A stretch of 64,000 nucleotides of DNA from Amycolatopsis endophytica (GTDB lineage: Bacteria; Actinomycetota; Actinomycetes; Mycobacteriales; Pseudonocardiaceae): positions 310,001 to 374,000 of the forward strand of contig NZ_JACCFK010000002.1 in NCBI RefSeq assembly GCF_013410405.1, in the 5' to 3' direction. Made by a program: the position numbers and the translations under genes. The notes beneath the pieces were generated by a model. The model saw only the letters and a program-made list of their open reading frames with translations. It was not told where the DNA came from and made no database searches. Positions 56,670-64,000 of this stretch are shown in pieces (positions within the stretch are counted from its first letter, which is position 1; each line of letters begins with the position of its first letter).

Positions 56670-56880
56670 CCACTCTGTCTGTGCCCCGTGAGGGCGCCTG
56701 AGAGGTTCACCCGAGAAGTGAGCCGGGTTTGCACCTTCGGCGGGGCCGGACGCAGTTGTGCCCGTCGGCCCGCTTTCCAGAGGCGTCTCGTCCGCGCGGT
56801 CCAGGGTGCCTGAGAGGTTCCGGGGAGGATTTGCTCCTTCGGCGCCGGGCGCTGTGGTGGTGGCCCGGTCTCTCCCGCGC
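56670..56880 (-). ncRNA. tandem glycine riboswitch
   Basis: On the minus strand two aptamers follow each other. Aptamer 1 contains GGGAGAGACC, GCGCCGAAGGAGCAAA (56830-56845) and ACCTCTCAGGCACC (about 56806-56819). Aptamer 2 contains GCCGAAGGTGCAAAC (56727-56741) and ACCTCTCAGGCGCCC (about 56692-56706), then GACAGAGTGGGGAGG. These are the conserved cores of the glycine riboswitch, normally upstream of gcv genes. Here the minus strand leads only to a terminator hairpin and antisense of SnoaL. Confidence 0.88.
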
Positions 56881-56929
56881 GGCTTCGGCGATCGCGGTGA
56901 TCACCCTACTCCCCGGTTCGCGGGGTCCG

Positions 56930-57493
56930 TCAGCCGGTCCGGCGGGCGTTCCGGCGCTGGGTGAGTTCGTCCGGGACGACCGTGTCGATCTCGCCGCCGT
57001 CGGCGCGTTCGGCCGGGAACTCGTGGATCGTGCCGCTGATCTCCTGCATCGGGACCTTCACGGCGATGCCGAACACACCCTGCCCGCCCTGGAGCAGGTC
57101 CACGATCTCTTCCGGCGAGGTGCACTCGTACACCGTGGTGCCGTCGGACACGAGCGTGACCTTCGCCAGGTCGCGTGCCCCGCGCTTGCGCAGGTGCTCG
57201 ATGGCCACTCTGATGTTCTGCAGCGAGACGCCCGTGTCGAGTAAACGCTTGACGATTTTCAGGGCGAGGATGTCCTTGAACGAGTACAGCCGCTGCGAGC
57301 CCGACCCGTGTGCGGTGCGGATGCTCGGCGCCACGAGCCCGGTGCGCGCCCAGTAGTCCAGCTGCCGGTACGTGATGCCGGCGATCTGGCAGGCCGCGGG
57401 GCCCCGGTATCCGACCAGCTCGTCAGGCAGCGACGCGTCCGGGAAGAGTTCACCCTGCTCTCCCGGCACGACCTGAACCGGCCTCTCGTCCAC
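56930..57493 (-). CDS. MerR-family regulator (Rv1830-like)
   Basis: 187 residues from GTG 57493 (GTG 57496 alternative; GGGGAGG site). Winged-helix MerR domain: GYRGPAACQIAGITYRQLDYWARTGLVAPS, then RLYSFKDILALKIVKRLLDTG and QNIRVAIEHLRKRG. It lacks Cys-type effector loops. Third regulator-like gene of the garA-merR-bfn-merR block, which in mycobacteria includes Rv1830. It is followed closely by the glycine riboswitch. Confidence 0.85.
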   Translation of the reverse strand: MDERPVQVVPGEQGELFPDASLPDELVGYRGPAACQIAGITYRQLDYWARTGLVAPSIRTAHGSGSQRLYSFKDILALKIVKRLLDTGVSLQNIRVAIEHLRKRGARDLAKVTLVSDGTTVYECTSPEEIVDLLQGGQGVFGIAVKVPMQEISGTIHEFPAERADGGEIDTVVPDELTQRRNARRTG

Positions 57494-57496
57494 CAC

Positions 57497-57787
57497 GCAT
57501 GCCTCCCCTCGCCCGGCCGCGGTGGCCGGTCGAAACAAGCATCCGGGATCCTGGAAGTAGGACCACGGCAGTGGTAAACCGCCGGCGTGCCCCAGTGACC
57601 GCGCCGCGGCGGAATCACACCGAAGCGATTTACCGCCATCGACGGTATGCGCGCACTCCCGCCCGGTCAACGCGACGCGCGGCCCGCCTCGAGGCTGTCT
57701 TGAGAGTTACTCGTGACAGAGGCACTGACCTGGGTTACCCGGTCGGGTAATTTCTGTCTCGATGCGGTCTCGAAACCTTCCGGATAC
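57497..57787. other. gene-free region upstream of the merR gene
   Basis: About 290 bases between the Rv1830-like gene and the bfn terminator, with no ORF, repeat or recognisable site. Presumably holds the merR promoter. Confidence 0.4.
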
Positions 57788-57837
57788 GCCGAAGGGGCCT
57801 TCCCGGCTGGTGCTCGAGCCGGGAAGACCCCTTCGGC
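57788..57837 (-). terminator. bfn terminator, long interrupted stem
   Basis: GCCGAAGGGG (57788-57797) pairs with CCCCTTCGGC (57828-57837), then a 2x2 internal loop, then TTCCCGGCT/AGCCGGGAA (57800-57808/57817-57825) around an 8-base loop: 19 base pairs in all, beginning 28 bases after the bfn stop. Confidence 0.8.
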
Positions 57838-57864
57838 GCCGCCGGAGTGGCGGACGGGAAACGC

Positions 57865-58338
57865 TCAGGTGTCCGCGCCGCGGAAGTCCTCCGGCGAGAC
57901 GGACTCGAGGAACTCGCGGAACTTCTCGACCTCGTCCTCCTGCTCGTCCGGGATGATCAGACCGGCCTCGTCGAGCACCGCGTCCACGGCGTGGATCGGC
58001 ACGCCGACGCGCAGCGCCAGCGCCACCGAGTCGCTCGGCCGCGCGGAGACCCGGACGTCGCCGTCGAAGACCAGCTCGGCGAAGAACGTGCCCTCGCGCA
58101 GATCGGTGATCACGACCTGCTCCAGCTCGCGGCCCAGCGCGCCGATGACCTCCTTGAGAAGGTCGTGGGTCAGTGGGCGGGCGGGGCGGACGCCCTGCTG
58201 CTCGAGTGCGATCGCGGTGGCCTCCACCGATCCGATCCAGATCGGGAGGTACCGCTCACCCTGCGCCTCCCGCAGCAACAAGATCGGCTGGTTCGCGGGC
58301 AACTCGACCCGCACGCCGACGACGCGCATTTCGCTCAT
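57865..58338 (-). CDS. DUF151 bifunctional nuclease family protein (Rv1829-like)
   Basis: 157 residues of the DUF151/BFN fold: ILLLREAQGERYLPIWIGSVEATAIA, LTHDLLKEVI, RPSDSVALALRVG and an acidic C-tail DEQEDEVEKF. DUF151 proteins include plant and bacterial nucleases. ATG 58338. Lies in the conserved merR-bfn-merR order; function in actinobacteria unknown. Confidence 0.88.
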   Translation of the reverse strand: MSEMRVVGVRVELPANQPILLLREAQGERYLPIWIGSVEATAIALEQQGVRPARPLTHDLLKEVIGALGRELEQVVITDLREGTFFAELVFDGDVRVSARPSDSVALALRVGVPIHAVDAVLDEAGLIIPDEQEDEVEKFREFLESVSPEDFRGADT

Positions 58339-58602
58339 CGGGCTTCGCCTCCCTCTCGTGTGCGCGGGCCGCAGCGCTGGTCCGAGGGCCCCGCATCGAC
58401 ATCTCCGACGCTACCCGCCATCCCGGCGCCGTGCTCGCTCTGAGAACTCCGCTCGCTCCGGGAACTGTGTGGCGGTCGCTTGGACCGTTCCGGCAAATCC
58501 ATCACCAACGGTACGGCATCCGCGGCCCGGAACGGAGACCCGAAACCATGTCATTACCGTCGCGACCCGTGACCAGCGGAGATCGAGACCGCTCCGGCGA
58601 CC

Positions 58603-59355
58603 TCACCTGCCCGTCACGTCCCGGATGCCCGCTTTGACCAGCAGCGTGTGCAACGTCACCGACAGCGCCGCGAACTGGCGGGCCAGCTCGTCGGCACGGG
58701 CCTGGGCGTCGGCGTCGCGGTGCCGGGACACCGGCGTGACGATCTGCTGCAGCAGCCCGACCTCGCGGTCCGCCGAGGCCCGGAACGCCCGCAGGTGCCG
58801 GGGCTCGATGCCGAACTCGGTCATCGCGCGGACCGTGCGGGCCACCAGGACGGCGTCCGGATCGTAGAACCCGGCCGCACCGGGGCGGATCAGCCCGTAC
58901 TGCTCGAGCTCGGCGAGCAGTACGGCGTCGATACCGGTCTCGGCGAGCAGGTCCTCCTGAGTCAGGCGGACGTCACGGCCGGGCGCGAAGTCGTCCGGCC
59001 GGGGCAGTCCGTCACCCGCGGCGGGATTCGCCGGGAGCGGGACGAGCCTGCGCGGCAGCCGCCCGCCCGCGACGGATACGTCGGTCAGGCCGCGGTCGGC
59101 GGCGTCGAGCTGCTCCTTGATGACCTTGAGCGGGAGGTAGTGGTCCCGCTGCGCGGCCAGCACGAACCGCAGCCGCTCGACGTCCGCCGCGGAGAACTGC
59201 CGGTATCCGGACGCCGTCCGGCCCGGGCGGACCAGCCCCTCCGATTCGAGGAACCTGATCTTGGAGATGGTGACATCGGGGAAGTCCGGGCGCAGTTGCG
59301 CCAGCACCGCCCCGATGCTCAGCCCATCACGCTGTGGCCGCCCGGCAGCCGTCAC
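58603..59355 (-). CDS. MerR-family regulator (Rv1828-like)
   Basis: 250 residues: N-terminal MerR winged helix (LSIGAVLAQLRPDFPDVTIS, RFLESEGLVRP, GYRQFSAADVERLRFV), a second HTH-like unit near 140 (LTQEDLLAETGIDAVLLAEL) and a dimer helix. Overlaps garA by GTGA. In M. tuberculosis Rv1828 is co-transcribed with garA. Target unknown. Confidence 0.87.
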   Translation of the reverse strand: MTAAGRPQRDGLSIGAVLAQLRPDFPDVTISKIRFLESEGLVRPGRTASGYRQFSAADVERLRFVLAAQRDHYLPLKVIKEQLDAADRGLTDVSVAGGRLPRRLVPLPANPAAGDGLPRPDDFAPGRDVRLTQEDLLAETGIDAVLLAELEQYGLIRPGAAGFYDPDAVLVARTVRAMTEFGIEPRHLRAFRASADREVGLLQQIVTPVSRHRDADAQARADELARQFAALSVTLHTLLVKAGIRDVTGR

Positions 59356-59816
59356 CGCGCCCCCTGGCCCCCGTGCCCCGGGCCGGTCAGGAAGACCAGG
59401 CGGAACTTGCCGATCTGCACCTCGTCACCGCCCGCGAGCACCGCCTGGTCGACCGGCTCGCGGTTGACGTAGGTGCCGTTGAGGCTGCCCACGTCGATGA
59501 CGACGAACTCCCCGCCTTCGCGCCGGAACTCGGCGTGGCGGCGGGACACGGTGACGTCGTCGAGGAAGATGTCACTGTCCGGATGACGCCCGGCGCTCGT
59601 GGTGTCGCGGTCCAGCAGAAAGCGCGAACCCGCGTTGGGGCCCCGCTTGACCACCAGCAACGCCGTGCCGGCGGGCAGCGCGTCGACACCGGCGACCGAA
59701 GGCTCCGGCGTGGGCGCCTCCTGACCCTCCGCCTCCGCCAGGAAGTCGGCCCGGAAGACCGAGGTCCGCTCCGGAGACTGCTCCGGGGGAACGCCGGGCC
59801 CGTCGTTGGTGCTCAC
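59352..59816 (-). CDS. garA: FHA-domain regulator GarA/OdhI
   Basis: 154 residues: N-terminal phospho-tail ERTSVFRADF and an FHA domain (SAGRHPDSDIFLDDVTVSRR, then EF..VDVGSLNGTYVNREP). Unphosphorylated GarA binds and inhibits 2-oxoglutarate dehydrogenase and glutamate dehydrogenase; PknG/PknB phosphorylation of the tail switches it off. Here the usual ETTSVF reads ERTSVF, so one of the two Thr is lost. GTG 59816 with GAGGAGA. Confidence 0.92.
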   Translation of the reverse strand: MSTNDGPGVPPEQSPERTSVFRADFLAEAEGQEAPTPEPSVAGVDALPAGTALLVVKRGPNAGSRFLLDRDTTSAGRHPDSDIFLDDVTVSRRHAEFRREGGEFVVIDVGSLNGTYVNREPVDQAVLAGGDEVQIGKFRLVFLTGPGHGGQGAR

Positions 59817-59919
59817 CTGAGCTCTCCTCACCACTGATATGTCGCTGGCTGAAAACCTGTGGCTGTCAACGTACCGTGCCTGATCGATTCGGCCCCCGCC
59901 GCTCCCCCCAAAACGAGCC

Positions 59920-60303
59920 CTAGCCTGCGGTCAGCCGGTTGTAGGCGTCGGCGTCGAGCAGTCCGGAGACCGCCTCGGCGTCGGCGACGCGGATCTCGAC
60001 CAGCCAGCCCTCGCCGTAGGGGTCACTGTTGATCAGCTCGGGCGCGCCGTCCACCGCGTCGTTGACCGCGACGATCTCGCCGTCGAGCGGGGCGAACAGC
60101 TCGGACACGCTCTTGGTGGACTCGACCTCGCCGAACGGCTCCCCCGCGGTCACCGCCTTGCCCGTTTCGGGCAGGTCGACGAACACCACGTCGCCCAGCT
60201 GGTCCTGCGCGTACTCGGTGATCCCGACGCGTACCACGTCCGCGGCACGGGTGGCCACCCACTCGTGCTCCTCGGTGTAGCGCAACTCTTCCGGCGCGGC
60301 CAC
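59920..60303 (-). CDS. gcvH: glycine cleavage system H protein
   Basis: 127 residues; the lipoyl carrier of glycine cleavage. LRYTEEHEWV near the N-terminus and the lipoylated Lys in EVESTKSVSELFAP are canonical. GTG 60303. In the garA operon order; no gcvT or gcvP in the window. Confidence 0.94.
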   Translation of the reverse strand: MAAPEELRYTEEHEWVATRAADVVRVGITEYAQDQLGDVVFVDLPETGKAVTAGEPFGEVESTKSVSELFAPLDGEIVAVNDAVDGAPELINSDPYGEGWLVEIRVADAEAVSGLLDADAYNRLTAG

Positions 60304-60360
60304 TCCACGTCCCCTTTCCTGCCCCGGCTCGCGGATCTGTCGCGATGCTCGCGGGCAGTC

Positions 60361-60972
60361 TTACATTCCCGCGCCCTGCCCGGCACGCCGGACCGCCCGG
60401 AAGGTCTGCAGGAGGTACAGCGCGCCGGACCACACGTAGAGCACGGCGCCCCAGGCGGTGAAGGAGTAGGCGATGGGCCGGGCGATGTCGGCGGCGGCCG
60501 AGGTGCCCTGGGTGAGCAGCAGGAACGGGAACGCATACATCAGCACGAAGGTCGCGGCCTTGCCGATGTAGGTGACCTCGGGTGGCGCGTAGTCGTTGCG
60601 GCGCAGCACCAGCAGCGCGACGCCGACGAGCAGTTCACGCCCGACGAGCACCGCGACGAGCCACCAGGGCACGATCCCGCGGACCAGGAACGCGACGAGG
60701 GTGGCGACGATGTAGAGCCGGTCGGCGGCCGGGTCGAGCAGCTGCCCGAGGCGGCTCATCTGGTTGAGCCAGCGGGCCAGTTTCCCGTCGAGCCAGTCGG
60801 AGAGGCCGCTGAACACCAGCAGCGCGAGGGCCCAGCCGTCGGCCCGGGGGCCGAGGAGGAGCCACAGGAACACCGGGACACCCGCCAGCCGCAGCAGGGA
60901 CAGCAGGTTCGGCACGGTCCAGGCCTGCCGCAACAGGCTGGGCTCGGCCGGCTCGGTGCGGGGTTCGATCAC
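60361..60972 (-). CDS. pgsA: CDP-alcohol phosphatidyltransferase (PgsA-type)
   Basis: A 203-residue integral membrane enzyme with the CDP-alcohol signature DGx2ARx8Gx3Dx3D, visible as LDGKLARWLNQMSRLGQLLD followed by PAADR. Six hydrophobic helices. Most likely makes phosphatidylglycerol phosphate (Rv1822/PgsA2 type) or cardiolipin. GTG 60972. Confidence 0.87.
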   Translation of the reverse strand: MIEPRTEPAEPSLLRQAWTVPNLLSLLRLAGVPVFLWLLLGPRADGWALALLVFSGLSDWLDGKLARWLNQMSRLGQLLDPAADRLYIVATLVAFLVRGIVPWWLVAVLVGRELLVGVALLVLRRNDYAPPEVTYIGKAATFVLMYAFPFLLLTQGTSAAADIARPIAYSFTAWGAVLYVWSGALYLLQTFRAVRRAGQGAGM

Positions 60973-61029
60973 CCTGTCACCCTATGTGGTGCCGACCGGC
61001 GGGAACCGGTCGGCTCGGACGGGCGGACC

Positions 61030-61233
61030 TCAGTTCGCGCGGCGGAAGGACCAGCCGCGGTCACGCAGGTCGGCGCAGGAGAGAACGAGCGGACGCCCGA
61101 GGTGGTCGGTACCGACCCAGCGCAGCGATCCGGAGGCGGGTTCGAGGACGTAGGGGCGGCCCTGGCTCCAGACGACGGAGCAGGGGGCGGTCGGGAGGGG
61201 GTCCGCCTCGGGCGCGGTTTCGGTGCTCAACAC
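61030..61233 (-). CDS. small uncharacterised protein
   Basis: 67 residues from GTG 61233 (GTG 61287 adds 18 residues). Ends in SLRWVGTDHLGRPLVLSCAD then LRDRGWSFRRAN. No signal or motif was recognised. Divergent from the lipoprotein gene. Confidence 0.5.
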   Translation of the reverse strand: MLSTETAPEADPLPTAPCSVVWSQGRPYVLEPASGSLRWVGTDHLGRPLVLSCADLRDRGWSFRRAN

Positions 61234-61374
61234 AACCGTGATGTCGCGCGACGGGAACGAAGTGTTAGCCGCCCGCCAACTGTTCACCCTTGCGGTGGAT
61301 ATCCGTCCACAATGGAACTTCGCCGGGCGCGTCCTGCCAGCGATTTCGCTGCCGTGGCGGTAGTTTCCCGCCAT

Positions 61375-61821
61375 ATGACCGCACCACGCCGCGCCCTCGC
61401 GCTGCTGTCCCTGACCGCCGCCGCGCTGGCGGGCTGTACCGATTCACCGGCCACCACGCCGAGCCCCGGCACCCCACCACCACCGGCGACGACCGCGACC
61501 ACCACCACGACCACCACCCCGCCGTCGACGACGACCGCTGCGGCGCGGTCGGACGAGTGCGGCACGGTGACGGCCGCGAGCGGGCTGACACTGCGGGTCA
61601 TGGACACCACCACCAGCGCACTGGACTGCGGCGCGGCGACGGACCTGGTGACCCGGTTCCAGCAGGCCATCACCGGGCGGCAGCCGGCGGACTCGGCGCG
61701 GCCGGTCAGCGAGACCGTCGACGGATGGCTGTGCGTGTCGGGCCCGCCCGCGTCACAGGGCGGCACCAGCTGCAGCCGCGGCGAGGACACCGTGTTCGCC
61801 CAGGTCGTGCAGCCGGAGTAG
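61375..61821 (+). CDS. putative lipoprotein with Thr/Pro linker
   Basis: 148 residues: signal MTAPRRALALLSLTAAALAG with lipobox LAGC, a Thr/Pro linker (30-58), and a Cys-containing domain (CGTVTAASGLTLRV, CGAATDLVTRFQQAI, LCVSGPPASQGGTSC). Lipid-anchored outside the membrane. Function unknown. ATG 61375. Confidence 0.75.
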   Translation: MTAPRRALALLSLTAAALAGCTDSPATTPSPGTPPPPATTATTTTTTTPPSTTTAAARSDECGTVTAASGLTLRVMDTTTSALDCGAATDLVTRFQQAITGRQPADSARPVSETVDGWLCVSGPPASQGGTSCSRGEDTVFAQVVQPE

Positions 61822-61853
61822 CCGCCCCCGGCGAACCGGGGGCGGCAGGTGGC

Positions 61854-63566
61854 TCAGCCCTTGAGACCGGGGAAGTCGTCCTCGCGGAACTCGCCCGCGG
61901 GGCGGGACTCCGGCGTGGCCTGCTCCTTGCCGCGCAGCTCGACGCGGCGGATCTTGCCCGAGATCGTCTTCGGCAGGTCGGCGAACTCCAGGCGCCGGAT
62001 CCGCTTGTACGGCGCGAGGTGGTCGCGGCAGAACGCCAGGATGCTCTCCGCGGTGGCCGCGTCCGGCTGGTGACCGGCGGCGAGCACGACGAACGCCTTG
62101 GGCACCGCGAGCCGGATCGGGTCCGGGGCAGGCACCACCGCCGCCTCCGCGACCGCCTCGTGTTCGAGCAGCACGCTTTCCAGCTCGAACGGCGAGATGC
62201 GGTAGTCGGACGCCTTGAAGACGTCATCGGTGCGGCCGACGTAGGTGATGTAGCCCTTCTCGTCGACCGACCCGACGTCGCCGGTGTGGTAGTAGCCGCC
62301 CCGGAACGCCTCCGCGGTGCGTTCGTCGTCGTCGGCGTAGCCGACCATCAGGCCCACCGGCCGCCGCGTCAGGTCCAGGCAGATCTCGCCCTCCTCGGCC
62401 CGCTGCCCGGTCACGGGGTCGACGAGCACGACGTCGAACCCGGGCACCGGCCGTCCCATCGAGCCGGACTTGACCTCCTGCCCGGGCGTGTTGGCGATCT
62501 GCACGCTGGTCTCGGTCTGGCCGAAGCCGTCCCGGATCGTCACGCCCCACGCCTTGCGGACCTGGTCGATCACCTCCGGGTTGAGCGGCTCGCCCGCGCC
62601 GACGACCTTCGAGGGCGGGGTTTCCAGCGCGCCGAGGTCGGCCTGGATCAGCATCCGCCACACCGTCGGCGGCGCGCAGAAGCTGGTGATGCCGCATCGC
62701 TGCATCTGCCCCATCAGCGCGACGGCGTCGAAGCGGGTGTAGTTGAACAGGAACACCGTGGCCTCGGCGTTCCACGGCGCGAACACGTTGCTCCACGCGT
62801 GTTTCGCCCAGCCGGGCGAGGAGATGTTGAGGTGCACGTCGCCCGGCTCCAGGCCGACCCAGTACATCGTGGACAGGTGCCCGACCGGGTAGGACACCTG
62901 CGTGTGCTGCACCAGTTTCGGCTTGGCCGTGGTGCCGGAGGTGAAGTACAGCAGCAGCGGGTCGGACGCGGCGGTCGGACCGTCCGGGGTGAACGATTCC
63001 ACCGCGGCATAGGCGTCGGCGAAGTGCTGCCAGCCCTCCGCCGGATCCCCCACCGCGATGCGCGTGTAGTCCCCGGCGACGTCGGCGAACTTCTCCGCGT
63101 CCGCCGAGCGCACGACGACGTGCCTGGCGTTGCCGCGCTCGACCCGGTCACGCAGGTCGGCCGCGCCGAGCAGGGTCGACGCCGGGATGATGACCGCGCC
63201 GAGCTTGATCGCGGCGAGGATGGTCTCCCACAGCTCGACCTGGTTGCCCAGCATCAGGATGAGCCGGTCGCCGCGGCCGACGCCGAGGCCGCGCAGCCAG
63301 TTCGCGACCTGGTTGGAGCGGCGGGACATCTCGGGGTAGGTCCAGCGGCCCTCGCTACCGTCCTCCTCCACAATCCACAGCGCGTATTTCTCCGCGTTGG
63401 CCTCGTCGGCGGCGACCACGTCGAACCAGTCCAGCGCCCAGTTGAACTCGTCGAGCTCGGGCCAGCGGAAGTCGCGTCGGGCGGTGTCGTAGTCCTCGCG
63501 GTGCGCGACCAGGAAGTCGCGTGCCTCGCGGAAGCGCTCGTGAGCGGCTGGATGGACACTGCTCAT
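61854..63566 (-). CDS. AMP-forming acyl-CoA synthetase
   Basis: 570 residues from ATG 63566 (GAGGAG upstream). ANL-superfamily motifs: YFTSGTTAKPKLVQH (P-loop A3), DGFGQTETS (A5), GYYHTGDVG and GRTDDVFKASDYRISPFE (A7/A8), and catalytic Lys in PKTISGKIRR. Activates a medium-chain or aromatic carboxylate to its CoA thioester. 12 bases after the hydratase gene on the same strand. Confidence 0.92.
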   Translation of the reverse strand: MSSVHPAAHERFREARDFLVAHREDYDTARRDFRWPELDEFNWALDWFDVVAADEANAEKYALWIVEEDGSEGRWTYPEMSRRSNQVANWLRGLGVGRGDRLILMLGNQVELWETILAAIKLGAVIIPASTLLGAADLRDRVERGNARHVVVRSADAEKFADVAGDYTRIAVGDPAEGWQHFADAYAAVESFTPDGPTAASDPLLLYFTSGTTAKPKLVQHTQVSYPVGHLSTMYWVGLEPGDVHLNISSPGWAKHAWSNVFAPWNAEATVFLFNYTRFDAVALMGQMQRCGITSFCAPPTVWRMLIQADLGALETPPSKVVGAGEPLNPEVIDQVRKAWGVTIRDGFGQTETSVQIANTPGQEVKSGSMGRPVPGFDVVLVDPVTGQRAEEGEICLDLTRRPVGLMVGYADDDERTAEAFRGGYYHTGDVGSVDEKGYITYVGRTDDVFKASDYRISPFELESVLLEHEAVAEAAVVPAPDPIRLAVPKAFVVLAAGHQPDAATAESILAFCRDHLAPYKRIRRLEFADLPKTISGKIRRVELRGKEQATPESRPAGEFREDDFPGLKG

Positions 63567-63577
63567 GTTCGTTCTCC

Positions 63578-64000
63578 TCATTCGCCCGTGAACTCCGGTG
63601 CCCGGCGCTCGAGGAACGCCTGCACCGCTTCCTGGAGGTCCTTGCTGGGCAGGAACGCCGCGTTCCAGGTGGAGACGTAGCGCAGCCCGTCGGTGACCTG
63701 CCGCTCGGTGGTCAGCGACAGCACCTCCTTGACCCCCTGCACGACCAGCGGCGGGTTGCCCGCGATCTCGTTCGCCATCTCCTCGGCGGCGGCCAGCACC
63801 GCCTCCTGGTCGTCGTGGATGTCGTTGACCAGGCCGATCTTCTCCGCGCGGGCGGCGTCGATGTCCTTGCCGGTCAGCGCGAGCTCCCGCAGGTGGCCCT
63901 CGCCGATGATCCCGCTCAGGCGCTGCAGACTGCCCAGGTCGGCCACGATCGCGACCTTCGCCTCCCGCACGCTGAACTTCGCGTCCGCGCTCGCCAACCG
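63578..64000 (-). CDS. enoyl-CoA hydratase/isomerase family, 5' end off window
   Basis: The C-terminal 140 residues of a crotonase-fold protein: REAKVAIVADLGSLQRLSGI, ELALTGKDIDAARAEKIGLV and the C-terminal helices ending RRAPEFTGE. The start lies beyond 64000. In one unit with the acyl-CoA synthetase, so both probably act in beta-oxidation of one acid. Confidence 0.88.
   Translation of the reverse strand, partial: RLASADAKFSVREAKVAIVADLGSLQRLSGIIGEGHLRELALTGKDIDAARAEKIGLVNDIHDDQEAVLAAAEEMANEIAGNPPLVVQGVKEVLSLTTERQVTDGLRYVSTWNAAFLPSKDLQEAVQAFLERRAPEFTGE

Noticed and set aside
56641..56930. Short ORFs across the riboswitch region
   Set aside because: The sequence is explained by two conserved glycine aptamers and a terminator.

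Overview
This window is high-GC actinobacterial DNA. It carries mycothiol synthesis (mshC), ergothioneine synthesis (egtABCD), a RipA-like NlpC/P60 hydrolase, GarA and a corynebacterial/mycobacterial-type AcnR, with frequent GTG starts and GTGA/ATGA gene overlaps. This fits the Pseudonocardiaceae; Amycolatopsis is my best guess from protein style, not from a search. No tRNA, rRNA, transposase, integrase or CRISPR array was seen.

Layout. 1-12.6 kb: a metallophosphoesterase, a 5'-truncated DUF4352-like remnant, mshC, a secreted GH25 lysozyme, a divergent TetR/cytochrome P450 pair, a short membrane protein, a cupin, a ChlI-like AAA+/VWA pair, two unrecognised proteins and hemH. 12.6-25.4 kb: the mycobacterial-style block fabG-fabI-hemH and moxR-DUF58-VWA, split by about 8 kb holding an MHS transporter, a two-component system with an orphan TAXI receptor, a thioesterase, a methyltransferase, phoD and trmL. 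25.4-33.4 kb: an accessory region with mobA, an orphan ACT-domain protein behind an isoleucine-rich leader peptide, and a PucR-regulated cupin/amidohydrolase/FAD-oxidase cluster, then EamA and LysR genes. 33.4-50.0 kb: ripA-like, two unknown membrane-linked proteins and acn, then a minus-strand block (phospholipase C, efeB-efeO, nitroreductase, egtD-egtC-egtB-egtA) that lies between acn and its probable repressor gene acnR. 50.0-56.6 kb: two CNNM/CorC proteins behind a proline-rich mini-ORF, an unknown protein, a repeat-rich anchored protein, a frameshifted lspA and an XRE/SnoaL pair. 56.6-61 kb: the conserved pgsA-gcvH-garA-merR-bfn-merR block, ending in a tandem glycine riboswitch that has no glycine-cleavage gene after it. 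61-64 kb: a small protein, a lipoprotein, an acyl-CoA synthetase and an edge-truncated enoyl-CoA hydratase.

How the genes work together. Two low-molecular-weight thiol pathways (mycothiol, ergothioneine), haem synthesis (hemH) and iron handling (EfeOB) form a redox/iron theme. acn carries a promoter-embedded site matching the corynebacterial AcnR operator, and a second such site lies in front of the AcnR-like gene about 9.6 kb away, so the regulatory link seems to have survived separation of the two genes. GarA, beside gcvH, is expected to tune the TCA cycle and glutamate metabolism.

The least ordinary items are the Ile-leader/ACT-protein attenuator (26.25 kb), the stranded glycine riboswitch (56.7 kb), the triplicated kinase/TAXI start-site junction (17.9 kb), the separated acn/acnR pair with conserved operators, a 56-bp x 3 minisatellite between fabI and hemH, and three genes that each look broken by one single-base indel.
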